A stretch of 39,633 nt of DNA, taken from positions 1-39,633 of the IMG/VR virus record IMGVR_UViG_3300044796_000081; one strand, written 5' to 3'. The notes under the pieces were generated by a model, which had not been told where the DNA came from, did not search any database, and was given only the letters and a program-made list of their open reading frames with translations. Shown here piece after piece: positions 29,738-37,439 of this stretch (position 1 is the first letter of the stretch; every line of letters begins with the position of its first letter). The position numbers and the translations under genes are program-made. The DNA is from a virus.

Positions 29738-30556
29738 ATGAACGCCGAAACCGACGGAAAAATTGCAGAAGTTTTGCCAGCAGTCCGATTGCCGACAGCC
29801 GAAGGGCCAAGTTCCCCTATTTCCGAGAGCCGCGCCGTTCTGGCGACGATCGAACGTCTTGCGCTGGACCCGACCGTCAGCGTTGAGAAGATGGATCATA
29901 TCCTGCAAATGCAGGAACGGATTCTCGACCGCCGCGCCCGCATGGCGTTCGCGGAGGCAATATCCGACGCCAAAGCCGAAATGCCGGCGATTATCAAGAA
30001 CAAACAGGTCAGTTACGAGTCGAAAGATAGCAACAAGCCCGCGACCTCGTACTGGCATGAGGATTTCGCCGAGATCGCCAAGACGGTCGATCCTATCCTT
30101 GGCAAGTTTGGCCTTTCCTATCGGTTCCGAACAGTCGGTAAGCCTGGCGAACCTATCACAGTCACCTGCATCATCGCGCATCGCGAAGGTCACCAGGAAG
30201 AGACGACGCTCACGGCGCCGCACGACGCCAGCGGAAGCAAGAATGCCATTCAAGCGATCGGCAGTTCGGTCACCTATCTGCAACGCTACACGCTCAAAGC
30301 CGCCCTTGGCCTAGCCGCCAGCCGCGACGACGACGCGCAGTCGATCAGCAATGCGATGGACATGGCAAACGACATGCAGATCGCAGCATTGACGGCGATT
30401 GCAACCAAGGCGGACCGGGCAATGTCTGCCGTCCTTGAATGGGCGAAGGTCGACAGCGTAGACAAATTGACCGCGTCCAAATGTGAGGAAGCAATTGCAA
30501 TCCTTGAACGCGCCGCCAAGAAGAATGCCGTCACCAAGGGAGCGACAAATGGCTGA
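29738..30556 (+). CDS. erf: Erf-family single-strand annealing recombinase
   Basis: A protein of 272 residues from the ATG at 29738, with GGAGG 8 nt upstream; the frame to 29666 crosses the promoter and is rejected. ERF-domain blocks are visible: ARMAFAEAISDAKAEMPAII, then KPATSYWHEDFAEIAKTVDP ILGKFGLSY, and GSKNAIQAIGSSVTYLQRYT LKAALGLA before DDDA. P22 Erf promotes annealing of complementary strands and circularisation of incoming DNA. It is first in the rightward operon, upstream of a YqaJ-type exonuclease, the usual two-part phage recombination system. Confidence 0.93.
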   Translation: MNAETDGKIAEVLPAVRLPTAEGPSSPISESRAVLATIERLALDPTVSVEKMDHILQMQERILDRRARMAFAEAISDAKAEMPAIIKNKQVSYESKDSNKPATSYWHEDFAEIAKTVDPILGKFGLSYRFRTVGKPGEPITVTCIIAHREGHQEETTLTAPHDASGSKNAIQAIGSSVTYLQRYTLKAALGLAASRDDDAQSISNAMDMANDMQIAALTAIATKADRAMSAVLEWAKVDSVDKLTASKCEEAIAILERAAKKNAVTKGATNG

Positions 30557-30854
30557 GCATACGCCGACGCCGTGGCATGTGAGACCCGGAAACGATTTCG
30601 ACTTTGGAAAGGCCGGACGCATAGGAGCTACTGCGGTTGACGACGTGGCGACGTGTTGGGTCTCGGACTCGCACAACGGAGAAGCCAACGCCGCCTTCGT
30701 CGTCAAGGCAGCAAACCATTTCGATCAGATGGTTGAAGCGCTTACCAACATCGCTAGCACTTTCGACGAATCTTACAGGGATGGCTGCCTCGAACGTCGC
30801 ATCGGCGATCTTGCGCGAGCCGCCCTTCCAAGATCGGAGACTAACAATGGCTGA
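30549..30854 (+). CDS. conserved phage hypothetical protein
   Basis: A protein of 101 residues starting MAEHTPTPWHVRPGNDFDFG and containing NAAFVVKAANHFDQMVEAL. This is the common phage layout 'HTPxPW....NAxFIVxAxNxxxxLVEAL' of unknown function. The start ATGGCTGA overlaps the erf stop by 8 nt; the next gene starts with the same overlap. Confidence 0.88.
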   Translation: MAEHTPTPWHVRPGNDFDFGKAGRIGATAVDDVATCWVSDSHNGEANAAFVVKAANHFDQMVEALTNIASTFDESYRDGCLERRIGDLARAALPRSETNNG

Positions 30855-31941
30855 GACTGAAAACGGGCTGGTCACCATCCCGGCCGATCTTCTGGACGGG
30901 GCGCCGGGCGCGCTTGCGGTCTATTCCGCGCCGCTGACGGAGTTCGACGCGGGGCCGCTCGGCGTCCTGATTGCCGCGCTGGCGAAGCGGGCCGATGCCT
31001 TTCGCAAGACGGCGACGATCGAGACGCGCGGCGGGCGGGATGAGATCGCGAGCTTTGCCTATCGGCTGGCGAGGGCGAAGGGAACGCTTGAGTCCGCCGG
31101 AAAGGCCGTCGCCGACAAGATCAAGGAACTGCCGAAGAAGGTGGACGCAAACCGCCGCCGCGTGAAAGACGCAATCGAAAGCTTGCAGACCGAAGTCCGC
31201 GCCCCATTGACTGCCTGGGAAGACGCAGAGAAGGCCAGGACCGAGAAGCATCTTGCCTCAATCGAGCGCCTTCGCGCGACCGGCGTTGGCGAATTTCCCC
31301 TCACGACGACCGCAGCCGAGATTCAATCGATCCTCTCCGCCGTCCAGGAAATGCAGATCGACGAAGCGACGTGCGAGGAATTCGAGGTCGATTACCGCAT
31401 AGAGCGCGAGCAAGCCTGTGCGCGGCTCGCCAGCGCCCTTCTTGGCCGGCAGAGGTATGAGCAGGACCAGGCCGAGCTTGCCCGCCTACGGGCCGCCGCT
31501 GAGGCTCAGGAAGCCGCAGAACGGGAACGGCAGGCCGAGGCGTCGCGGCAGGAACGTCAGCGCCAGGCCGAGATTGATGTCGAACGCAATGCGCGGGAAG
31601 CGGCCGAACGCCAGACTCGCGACGCCGAGGCCGCCCGACTGCGTGCCGAGAACGACGCCCGGCTCGCCGCAGAGCGTACCGCGCGCGAAACAGCAGAGCG
31701 CGAAGCCGCCGAACTGCGGCGCCAGGAAGCCGCGCGCGCCGCCGAGACCGCCGAGGCCGAAAAACGCGAGCGCAGCATCAAGCACCGCGCCGCAATCCAC
31801 CGTGAGGCCGCCGACGCGATCAACGTCGTACTGCGCGGCATGAGGCAAGCCGCGTCCTCGCTCGAACCGGACGAGGTTTCGGTCGCAATCGTCAAGGCGA
31901 TTGCCAAGGGCGAGATCGCTCACGTGGCGATAGAATACTAG
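30847..31941 (+). CDS. long coiled-coil recombination-region protein
   Basis: A protein of 364 residues. Residues about 40-130 have KGTLESAGKAVADKIKELPK and VRAPLTAWEDAEKART, a helical domain similar in style to DUF1351-like phage proteins. Residues about 200-315 are a continuous Ala/Glu/Arg/Gln heptad-like helix (EAAERERQAEASRQERQRQA). The last 50 residues form a small folded end (INVVLRGMRQAASSLEPDEV). It is placed between Erf and the SSB-like protein. Its role may be structural in recombination; no enzymatic motif is seen. Confidence 0.85.
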   Translation: MAETENGLVTIPADLLDGAPGALAVYSAPLTEFDAGPLGVLIAALAKRADAFRKTATIETRGGRDEIASFAYRLARAKGTLESAGKAVADKIKELPKKVDANRRRVKDAIESLQTEVRAPLTAWEDAEKARTEKHLASIERLRATGVGEFPLTTTAAEIQSILSAVQEMQIDEATCEEFEVDYRIEREQACARLASALLGRQRYEQDQAELARLRAAAEAQEAAERERQAEASRQERQRQAEIDVERNAREAAERQTRDAEAARLRAENDARLAAERTARETAEREAAELRRQEAARAAETAEAEKRERSIKHRAAIHREAADAINVVLRGMRQAASSLEPDEVSVAIVKAIAKGEIAHVAIEY

Positions 31942-31950
31942 GGGGATAAA

Positions 31951-32211
31951 ATGAGCGCCGCAGAAATCTACGTCCACAGTGTCACCCGCATAGCCGCCGC
32001 GCGGAAAGAAAGTAACGGATCGGTTTGGGTTGACCTTCGGCTTTTCAGTTACGACGACAATGAAATCGCCGTGACTCTCTTTCCCCGCGACGGCCCCGAC
32101 CCTCGCTTTGCCGCGCTCGCTGAATTCATCGCGGCGACTTGGCCGGAGGAAGAGAAGGCGCCGACCGAACCAGAGCCGGCGGTCGACCAGACCGATGATA
32201 TGCCGTTTTGA
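31951..32211 (+). CDS. small protein with an SSB-like C-terminal tip
   Basis: A protein of 86 residues, with GGGG upstream. The first 60 residues could form a compact beta fold (IYVHSVTRIAAARKESNGSV, then DLRLFSYDDNEIAVTLFP). The last 25 residues are a Pro/Glu linker ending DQTDDMPF. Bacterial SSB proteins end in an acidic tip such as DDDIPF, through which they recruit repair and replication enzymes. Together with the Erf/exonuclease neighbours, this suggests a phage ssDNA-binding protein or a decoy for SSB-binding enzymes. The OB fold itself is not demonstrable by eye. Confidence 0.75.
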   Translation: MSAAEIYVHSVTRIAAARKESNGSVWVDLRLFSYDDNEIAVTLFPRDGPDPRFAALAEFIAATWPEEEKAPTEPEPAVDQTDDMPF

Positions 32212-32223
32212 AAGGGACGTGCC

Positions 32224-32493
32224 ATGACAACGAAAACGACGTATATTTGCGACCGATGCCACGAGGTAATTCCTGACGTCGACTCGCTTTGGCAGATGGG
32301 CGTCAAGGCAAAATCGTATCGATATGGTCGAAAGGAATACGACGCCATGGAAGCCGATTGGTGCGATCGCTGTGTCGCCACAGTGGGATTTGTCGAGCGC
32401 AAGGATGTCCCGGCGCCAGCCGCCAAGATCACGCTTGAAGACTTCGTCCGCGAGATCGCCGAGGAAGTCGTCACCAATCGCATGGGAGGCTGA
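32224..32493 (+). CDS. small zinc-finger protein
   Basis: A protein of 89 residues. YICDRCHEVIP near the N-terminus and DWCDRCVATVG about 40 residues later provide two Cys-x2-Cys pairs for one zinc. The C-terminal helix is acidic (ITLEDFVREIAEEVVTNRMG). It lies between the SSB-like protein and the exonuclease. The role is unknown. Confidence 0.82.
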   Translation: MTTKTTYICDRCHEVIPDVDSLWQMGVKAKSYRYGRKEYDAMEADWCDRCVATVGFVERKDVPAPAAKITLEDFVREIAEEVVTNRMGG

Positions 32494-32495
32494 AA

Positions 32496-33104
32496 GTGCC
32501 GGTCGAAATCTTTCGAGACATCGAGCAAAACAGCGACGAGTGGAAGAAACTCAGAAGCGGAATTCCTACCGCCTCCGAATTTTCCGCTGTTCTCGCAAAA
32601 GGCGAAGGCAAGACTCGCCGCGCTTTGATGCGCCGCCTCGCTGGCGAACGCGTAACCGGCGAACCCGAGGCGACGTTCGAGAATGCCGCCACGCAGCGCG
32701 GCCACTTGATGGAAGACGACGCGCGCCGAACCTACGCGCTGGTCGCCGATCTTCCGGTGCCGCTCGAACAGGTCGCGTTCGTCAAGAATTTCGGCTCCGG
32801 GTGCTCGCCCGACTCTCTGATCGGCGACGTCGGTGGTCTCGAAATCAAGACTGCCAAGCCATCGATCCTGATCGATATTTTCGAGCGCGACCAAGTTCCG
32901 ACCGAGCATATCGCTCAGGTCCAAGGTTCGATGTGGATTTGCGAAAGATCGTGGTGGGACGTTTGCATTTATTGGCCTCGCCTCCCAACCTTCATCCGGC
33001 GCGTCCAGCGCGATCCCGCCTACATCGCCAATCTGGCGCGCGAGGTCGCCGAGTTCAATCGCGAGCTTGACGCGTTGGTCGAGCGCATCCGCAAGTGGGG
33101 TTAG
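32496..33104 (+). CDS. YqaJ-type (lambda Exo-like) exonuclease
   Basis: A protein of 202 residues from a GTG with GGAGG upstream. Motifs of the YqaJ viral recombinase family: EWKKLRSGIPTASEFSAVLA, the Gly-Cys-Ser-Pro-Asp-Ser block with D106 and D111 (GCSPDSLIGDVGGLEIKTAK), E116-x-K118 of the PD-(D/E)xK core, and a glutamine pair in HIAQVQGSMWICERSWWDV. It resects double-strand ends 5' to 3' to feed the Erf annealase. It begins 2 nt after the previous gene. Confidence 0.93.
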   Translation: MPVEIFRDIEQNSDEWKKLRSGIPTASEFSAVLAKGEGKTRRALMRRLAGERVTGEPEATFENAATQRGHLMEDDARRTYALVADLPVPLEQVAFVKNFGSGCSPDSLIGDVGGLEIKTAKPSILIDIFERDQVPTEHIAQVQGSMWICERSWWDVCIYWPRLPTFIRRVQRDPAYIANLAREVAEFNRELDALVERIRKWG

Positions 33105-33107
33105 GCC

Positions 33108-33644
33108 GTGGGCGCGAAGGTCGAGGCAATCTGCGGGTGGAATGGGTCGAACCCGATTCCCCTTCGCCAATACGAAAAAATCCTCGACGCCTCGCTTGTT
33201 ATTGGCGAGAGGTATCTGACGACGTTTGAACCGCTTTCGTCGATCAAGAGCCGGTCGCATTATTTTGCGACGATCCATGACCTTTTCTTGAGCTGGCCTG
33301 AGGCTCACCCGCGGCAGTTTGTTTCGGCCGATTTACTCCGAAAATGGGCGCTGATCCGCTGCGGCTTCCGGACCGAGCGTCAGTTCGCGACCGCGAGCAA
33401 AGCTGAGGCTAGGCGTCTTGCGACCTTCCTCGCTGCAGGGGATGAATACGCGGAGCTTTCCGTCGCGGACAATGTTATTATCGAGTGGAAAGCCTTGAGT
33501 CAGAAGGCGCACGCCATGGGCCGCGAGCAGTTTGGCCGTTCGAAAACCGAGGTCCTCGCCTTCCTTGCGGGCGAGGTCGGCGTCACGGTTGAATCGCTCG
33601 CGCCACCGAGAGAAGAACCGCCGATGAGGGAGGATGAACGATGA
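33108..33644 (+). CDS. conserved phage protein of the recombination region (178 aa)
   Basis: From a GTG at 33108. It contains IKSRSHYFATIHDLFLSWPE, FVSADLLRKWALIRCGFRTE and RQFATASKAEARRLATFL, a layout I recognise from hypothetical proteins in rhizobial and related phages but cannot name. The C-terminus is a Pro/Glu tail. It overlaps the next gene by 4 nt. The function is unknown. Confidence 0.82.
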   Translation: MGAKVEAICGWNGSNPIPLRQYEKILDASLVIGERYLTTFEPLSSIKSRSHYFATIHDLFLSWPEAHPRQFVSADLLRKWALIRCGFRTERQFATASKAEARRLATFLAAGDEYAELSVADNVIIEWKALSQKAHAMGREQFGRSKTEVLAFLAGEVGVTVESLAPPREEPPMREDER

Positions 33645-33922
33645 GCGAGAAAGCTGAATTGCTTGCCGAAGCGACCAGGCTAGCCAACAACTACCAGACA
33701 CTTGAAACCATCGTGAACGGCATGTTGGCCGCAGACAACAGCGCTCTCTCCGCCGCAAACGCCAAGATCGCTCTGCTTCGTGCGGCGCTGGAGCCGTTCG
33801 CTAACAGAGTACCAAAGTCGTTTATAGATGGCACCACATCGGACAAATCTCTAGTTGCATTGGCCGGGTCTCCGCTTGGTGACTACCGTAACGCCCACGC
33901 GACCATGGAAGAAACAAAATGA
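33641..33922 (+). CDS. hypothetical helical protein (93 aa)
   Basis: MSEKAELLAEATRLANNYQT and ALSAANAKIALLRAALEPFA form two helices; the tail is loop-rich (DGTTSDKSLVALAGSPLG). The start and stop overlap neighbours by 4 nt each. No family was recognised. Confidence 0.75.
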   Translation: MSEKAELLAEATRLANNYQTLETIVNGMLAADNSALSAANAKIALLRAALEPFANRVPKSFIDGTTSDKSLVALAGSPLGDYRNAHATMEETK

Positions 33923-34017
33923 CTAAGCGACAACCCTTAACCGCCGATGACGTGCGCCATATGCTACGCCGGGCTTGCGACGCAGAGGGCGGCCAAGTCA
34001 ATTGGGCGTCGCTTTGA
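33919..34017 (+). CDS. short HTH-like protein, probably truncated (32 aa)
   Basis: Reads MTKRQPLTADDVRHMLRRAC, then DAEGGQVNWASL and stop. The pattern 'DVR.MLR.AC...GGQ..WA' is the first half of small phage helix-turn-helix proteins that normally continue with the recognition helix. Here the frame stops at that point, so it may be a remnant. The start overlaps the previous stop as ATGA. Confidence 0.55.
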   Translation: MTKRQPLTADDVRHMLRRACDAEGGQVNWASL

Positions 34018-34028
34018 AGGAGAAGCCA

Positions 34029-34331
34029 ATGACAGAACTGGAAACGTCGCTCGCACTCTCGAATATCCCGGAGCACATGCACGGTGGACTTACACGCTGG
34101 GTCGAGCATGGCGTCAGGCCCGGTCACTTCCTGACCGCCGTGCTGACAAACGATCTGCGCGAGGCGTGCGCGCGGGCCGACGATCAGAACATCCACCTGA
34201 TCCCCGAATATGTCTCCTGGCTCTACAACTACGCGCCTGGTCAGTGCTGGGGATCGCCGGAACGGTTCGACGCTTGGCAAAAGCTCAAAGCCGCGCAGCG
34301 GGCTTATGCGGAACCGGAGGAAGGCCAATGA
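34029..34331 (+). CDS. conserved phage hypothetical protein (100 aa)
   Basis: NIPEHMHGGLTRWVEHGVRP, GHFLTAVLTNDLREACARAD and LYNYAPGQCWGSPERFDAWQ form a pattern found in small proteins of many proteobacterial phages, of unknown role. GGAGAAG lies upstream of the ATG at 34029. It overlaps the next gene by 4 nt. Confidence 0.88.
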   Translation: MTELETSLALSNIPEHMHGGLTRWVEHGVRPGHFLTAVLTNDLREACARADDQNIHLIPEYVSWLYNYAPGQCWGSPERFDAWQKLKAAQRAYAEPEEGQ

Positions 34332-34669
34332 CCGCTAGAATCTCAATCGAGATAGCCTCGGCGCGCAATGTCGCGGAGCGATGGCGCCGGCAATATCAGC
34401 GCGAGCAGCCAGGCCACCAGTGGCTACAGACTGCAAAAGGCTCGTCGGAGGATATTTACAACAAGCTGTGTGCGCTCGGCGAGGTGCCGGACGTTGAGTC
34501 CGTCGCAGCAATCATCGGCAACAAGTCGTGGGGACACCTGCGCTGCGCGGGATGCGATGACGACGTTTTGCGCGGAGTGCGCCTCAATGGCAAATACGGC
34601 GGCTGCGTTTTGCTTTGCCGCGCCTGCGCGGTCGAAGCGGCGCTGGCGTTTGAGGAGCCGAGCAAATGA
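34328..34669 (+). CDS. zinc-finger-like hypothetical protein (113 aa)
   Basis: The C-terminal half has LRCAGCDDDVLRGVRLNG and VLLCRACAVEAAL, two Cys-x2-Cys pairs suited to zinc. The N-terminal half is helical (ARNVAERWRRQYQREQPGHQ). No family was recognised. Confidence 0.8.
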   Translation: MTARISIEIASARNVAERWRRQYQREQPGHQWLQTAKGSSEDIYNKLCALGEVPDVESVAAIIGNKSWGHLRCAGCDDDVLRGVRLNGKYGGCVLLCRACAVEAALAFEEPSK

Positions 34670-34992
34670 GCGAGAAGAAAAACGACACGATGACGGCCGA
34701 CGCAATGGCGGCGCTAGACGCATGGAGCGACGGTGCCCCGGCCAATCAAATCGCCGGGATGCTCCTTGTGGCAGTCGTCGATCGTGACGAGGCCGTCGCC
34801 AAGATTGAGAAGCTGCGCGAGGCTCTGGACGAAATATTTACGCGCATCTCCTACATCAACATCCACGGCGTTGGCGAACAGCCAGAGCCCACCGGAATCC
34901 CGCAACCGATGCGGGCTTCGCCTGACGAGTTTAGGCGTATTTGGCAGGAAATTGGGAATCTGGCCGGCGCAGCCTTGGACGAAACGAAATGA
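34666..34992 (+). CDS. hypothetical helical protein (108 aa)
   Basis: MTADAMAALDAWSDGAPANQ, VVDRDEAVAKIEKLREALDE and PDEFRRIWQEIGNLAGAALD are amphipathic helices. It overlaps both neighbours by 4 nt. No family was recognised. Confidence 0.78.
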   Translation: MSEKKNDTMTADAMAALDAWSDGAPANQIAGMLLVAVVDRDEAVAKIEKLREALDEIFTRISYINIHGVGEQPEPTGIPQPMRASPDEFRRIWQEIGNLAGAALDETK

Positions 34993-35270
34993 CGCCCTGC
35001 CCTCAGATCGCCACCTATCGTCTATCGTGCGGCCCCGGCGGCATCCCATCATGGCTCGCCCGCTACGTCGTCACGAAGCGCAATCCAAAGTCCGGCGCCG
35101 TTTCCACCGGCTTCCTGCCAATGGTGTTTGAGGCTTCCTACGAAGCCGGGGCCATTGAGGCCGCCGAATCCTTCTGGGCCTCAGAGCAAGCCAAAATCGA
35201 CGCACGGGCCGATCGTCTGGCGGCGGCGCGAGACACGCGAAAGCGGCGGGGCATGGAGGGGACGGCGTGA
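34989..35270 (+). CDS. hypothetical protein (93 aa)
   Basis: Starts MTPCPQIATYRLSCGPGGIP and ends in a basic helix (DRLAAARDTRKRRGMEG). The middle, GFLPMVFEASYEAGAIEAAE SFW, resembles short phage proteins of unknown role. It overlaps the previous stop as ATGA. Confidence 0.75.
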   Translation: MTPCPQIATYRLSCGPGGIPSWLARYVVTKRNPKSGAVSTGFLPMVFEASYEAGAIEAAESFWASEQAKIDARADRLAAARDTRKRRGMEGTA

Positions 35271-35563
35271 GCGACGACATCGACATCAGCGCAGAGGACG
35301 CAATCTCGCTCTTGGCGGATGGCGAGACCGTCCACAATTTCAGTGCAGGCCCGGCGATGATCGGCGCAGACTGGCCCCGAGATGACGCAATCGAAGCGAT
35401 CAAGACGGCGACGATGATCTTGCTCGCCACGGTTTCCACTTTTGCGCGCGGCCTGAAACACCCGATTTTCATTGAACAGCCGAATGGCCGTCGTTCATGT
35501 TTTGCGGCAGACATGGAAAAGGTCGCAGCATTTGAGCGCAGCAAAGGGATAGCGCGGAGATGA
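35267..35563 (+). CDS. hypothetical protein (98 aa)
   Basis: From a GTG that overlaps the previous stop as GTGA. MSDDIDISAEDAISLLADGE and AIEAIKTATMILLATVSTFA suggest an acidic N-terminus and a helix; the C-terminus is basic. No family was recognised. Confidence 0.75.
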   Translation: MSDDIDISAEDAISLLADGETVHNFSAGPAMIGADWPRDDAIEAIKTATMILLATVSTFARGLKHPIFIEQPNGRRSCFAADMEKVAAFERSKGIARR

Positions 35564-35970
35564 GCCGCGCCGTCAAGGAATGGGTTGGGAAAACCGATGA
35601 TACTCCGGCGCCGCCCCGCGTTCGCTTGCGGGTCTTTCAGCGCGAGAACGGGATTTGCCACCTGTCAGGCCGCAAGATTGAAGCTGGCGAGCCGTGGCAA
35701 CTAGACCACAAGATAGCGCTGATCAACGGCGGTGAGAATCGTGAGAGCAACCTGTTTCCGGCGCTGGCCGACAAACACAAGGAAAAGACGAAGGCCGACG
35801 TTGCGGAGAAAGCCAAGGTCGCGGCCACGGCTAAGAAACACATCGGCGCGACCCGTCCCGCCGGCAAACTGCGCGGTGCCCCCTTCCCAAAGTCCGCCCA
35901 GGCCCAGCACCGCGCCGACCGCGACCCAAAGCCGCACTTGCCGCCGAGGGCGTTATACGTGCCGAAATAG
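35560..35970 (+). CDS. HNH endonuclease (phage accessory type)
   Basis: A protein of 136 residues. RVRLRVFQRENGICHLSGRK leads into EPWQLDHKIALINGGENRES NLFPALADKHKEKTKADV: D49-H50, N60/N64 and H73 form the HNH core. Only one Cys (C33) is present, so the usual zinc site is absent. The C-terminal 50 residues are basic and Pro-rich. It is an HNH type common in rhizobial phages. In this setting it could be a structural-role nuclease or mobile; it is coupled to its neighbours, so probably a resident gene. Confidence 0.9.
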   Translation: MSRAVKEWVGKTDDTPAPPRVRLRVFQRENGICHLSGRKIEAGEPWQLDHKIALINGGENRESNLFPALADKHKEKTKADVAEKAKVAATAKKHIGATRPAGKLRGAPFPKSAQAQHRADRDPKPHLPPRALYVPK

Positions 35971-36017
35971 AATCCTTTTCGGTTAAGGCCCCCGCCATCA
36001 ACATCTAGGAGTTCCAA

Positions 36018-36953
36018 ATGAGGCCACTTTGTATCTACCACTCGCCTTGCGCCGATGGGTTCACAGCGGCATGGATTGTCAATCGATTCTTCGAGGGGGA
36101 GGTCGATTTTCATCCCGGCGTCTACGGCGAGTCTGCCCCCGACGTTGCTGGCCGCGACGTGATTCTTGTTGATTTCAGCTACAAACGGCCGATTCTGGAG
36201 TCGCTATTGCAATCCGGCGACGCCCGGCAGGCCAACACAATCCTTGTGCTAGACCATCACAAGACGGCCGCAGCCGACCTCGACGGGCTCGAAAGCCCTA
36301 TTTTCGACGGCTCGCGCAAAACCTACGACCCAGACCATTGGCGGCGTGATTGGGAGTCGTGGTCAAATTGGCCGGTTCGGTCCGTGTTCGACATGGAGCG
36401 CAGCGGCGCTCAGATCGCGTGGGATTTCTTCTTTCCCCGCAAGGCGCGACCAGTCTTGGTCGATTATATTGCTGATCGTGACCTGTGGCGTTTCGCATTG
36501 ACCAGTTCGCGCGAGGTCAACGCTTACGTGTTCGCCAACGATTACGGATTCTCTGAGTGGAGCATTCTAGAAGACATGCTCAGCGAACAACAGGGCGTGG
36601 TCGATGTCGCGCGCGCCGGCGCGGCGATCGAGAAAAAGCACCACAAAGACGTCGCTGAGTTGGTCAGGGTATGCCAGCGGACCATGATCATCGGCGGCTA
36701 TAAGGTTCCCGTCGCCAACATTCCCTACACGCTGACGAGCGACGCCGGGCACCTGATGGCGAAGGGCGAGCGCTTCGCCGCCTGCTACTGGGACACGCCG
36801 AACGGCCGCGTCTTCTCGCTACGCTCGACGGACGAAGGTCTCGACGTGAGCTTGATCGCCAAAGGCTACGGAGGGGGCGGTCATCGCAACGCGAGCGGAT
36901 TCCAGATGCCGCTTGGCTGGGAAGGCGACACAACGGTTAGCGGCAATGGGTGA
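36018..36953 (+). CDS. DHH/DHHA1-family phosphoesterase
   Basis: A protein of 311 residues, with AGGAG upstream. Motif I is SPCADGFTAAW with D13; motif II VDFSY with D52; motif III VLDHHK with D79-H80-H81; VDYIADRDLWRF follows; the DHHA1 end is GYGGGGHRNASGF. These bind two metal ions and hydrolyse phosphodiesters such as short oligonucleotides, cyclic dinucleotide products or ssDNA. It is close in size to single-domain DHH proteins rather than RecJ. In a phage it may recycle nanoRNA or remove nucleotide alarm signals; the substrate is not known. Confidence 0.9.
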   Translation: MRPLCIYHSPCADGFTAAWIVNRFFEGEVDFHPGVYGESAPDVAGRDVILVDFSYKRPILESLLQSGDARQANTILVLDHHKTAAADLDGLESPIFDGSRKTYDPDHWRRDWESWSNWPVRSVFDMERSGAQIAWDFFFPRKARPVLVDYIADRDLWRFALTSSREVNAYVFANDYGFSEWSILEDMLSEQQGVVDVARAGAAIEKKHHKDVAELVRVCQRTMIIGGYKVPVANIPYTLTSDAGHLMAKGERFAACYWDTPNGRVFSLRSTDEGLDVSLIAKGYGGGGHRNASGFQMPLGWEGDTTVSGNG

Positions 36954-36999
36954 AAACCGGATAGGCATGGTTAAATTATTGGATAAGTGGAGAAGAGCT

Positions 37000-37077
37000 A
37001 TGACCCGTGTTTCCCCCGTCGTCGGCTTCGCCGCTATCCGCGCCCGCAGCGCCGAGCAGAAGGGAGAGGACAAATGA
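37000..37077 (+). CDS. possible tiny protein (25 aa)
   Basis: MTRVSPVVGFAAIRARSAEQ, with GGAG 7 nt before the ATG; an in-frame ATG at 36967 would make 36 residues. It overlaps the next gene as ATGA. No family was recognised. Confidence 0.45.
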   Translation: MTRVSPVVGFAAIRARSAEQKGEDK

Positions 37078-37439
37078 GCACAATACCTCACGACGTTGAG
37101 TTTCAAGCGTGGCACAACCGAGTTGCGAGACTCGAAGCCGAGCGCGACGAGCTCGCCGCCAAGCTCGCGGAGGCGACAGAAAATTTGGATGACTGCGCGC
37201 TCCAGCTTCACATGGCGCGAGGCCAAATTTCTGCGGATGCGCAATTACTCGCCGCCGCCAATGCTAGGCTCGCGGAGGTGCGAGACGATGTTGTGTTGTG
37301 GAAAACTATTGCCGAAAGCGCTGGCAATCGCGAACTCGCCATGACTGCCCAGCGCGACGCTGCCAATTTATGCGGATGCGCAATTACTCGCCGCCGCGAA
37401 GGCTTAGGCCCCTTTCCGCCACAGGAGACGACGAAATGA
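37074..37439 (+). CDS. coiled-coil hypothetical protein with an altered 3' end (121 aa)
   Basis: A heptad-like N-terminal half (RVARLEAERDELAAKLAEAT). It includes QISADAQLLAAANARLAEV encoded by repeat copy 1. The last 28 residues (NLCGCAITRRREGLGPFPPQ) are encoded by repeat copy 2 read in a shifted frame, so the tail looks like a frameshift or recombination product. The GGAGACGACGAA site at its end starts the next gene. Confidence 0.7.
   Translation: MSTIPHDVEFQAWHNRVARLEAERDELAAKLAEATENLDDCALQLHMARGQISADAQLLAAANARLAEVRDDVVLWKTIAESAGNRELAMTAQRDAANLCGCAITRRREGLGPFPPQETTK
37232..37258 (+). repeat. 27-bp exact direct repeat, copy 1
   Basis: Begins tgcggatgcgcaattactcg; identical to 37371-37397, 139 bp away. 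Read here as Ala-Asp-Ala-Gln-Leu-Leu-Ala-Ala-Ala. Confidence 0.95.
37371..37397 (+). repeat. 27-bp exact direct repeat, copy 2
   Basis: Same 27 bases as 37232-37258 but read in another frame (Cys-Gly-Cys-Ala-Ile-Thr-Arg-Arg-Arg). In copy 1's frame it would read ADAQLLAAAKA and stop, suggesting an ancestral gene end. Confidence 0.95.

Noticed and set aside
32049-33308. 419-residue minus-strand ORF
   Set aside because: It is an antisense shadow over the SSB-like, zinc-finger and YqaJ genes, whose motifs are clear on the plus strand.
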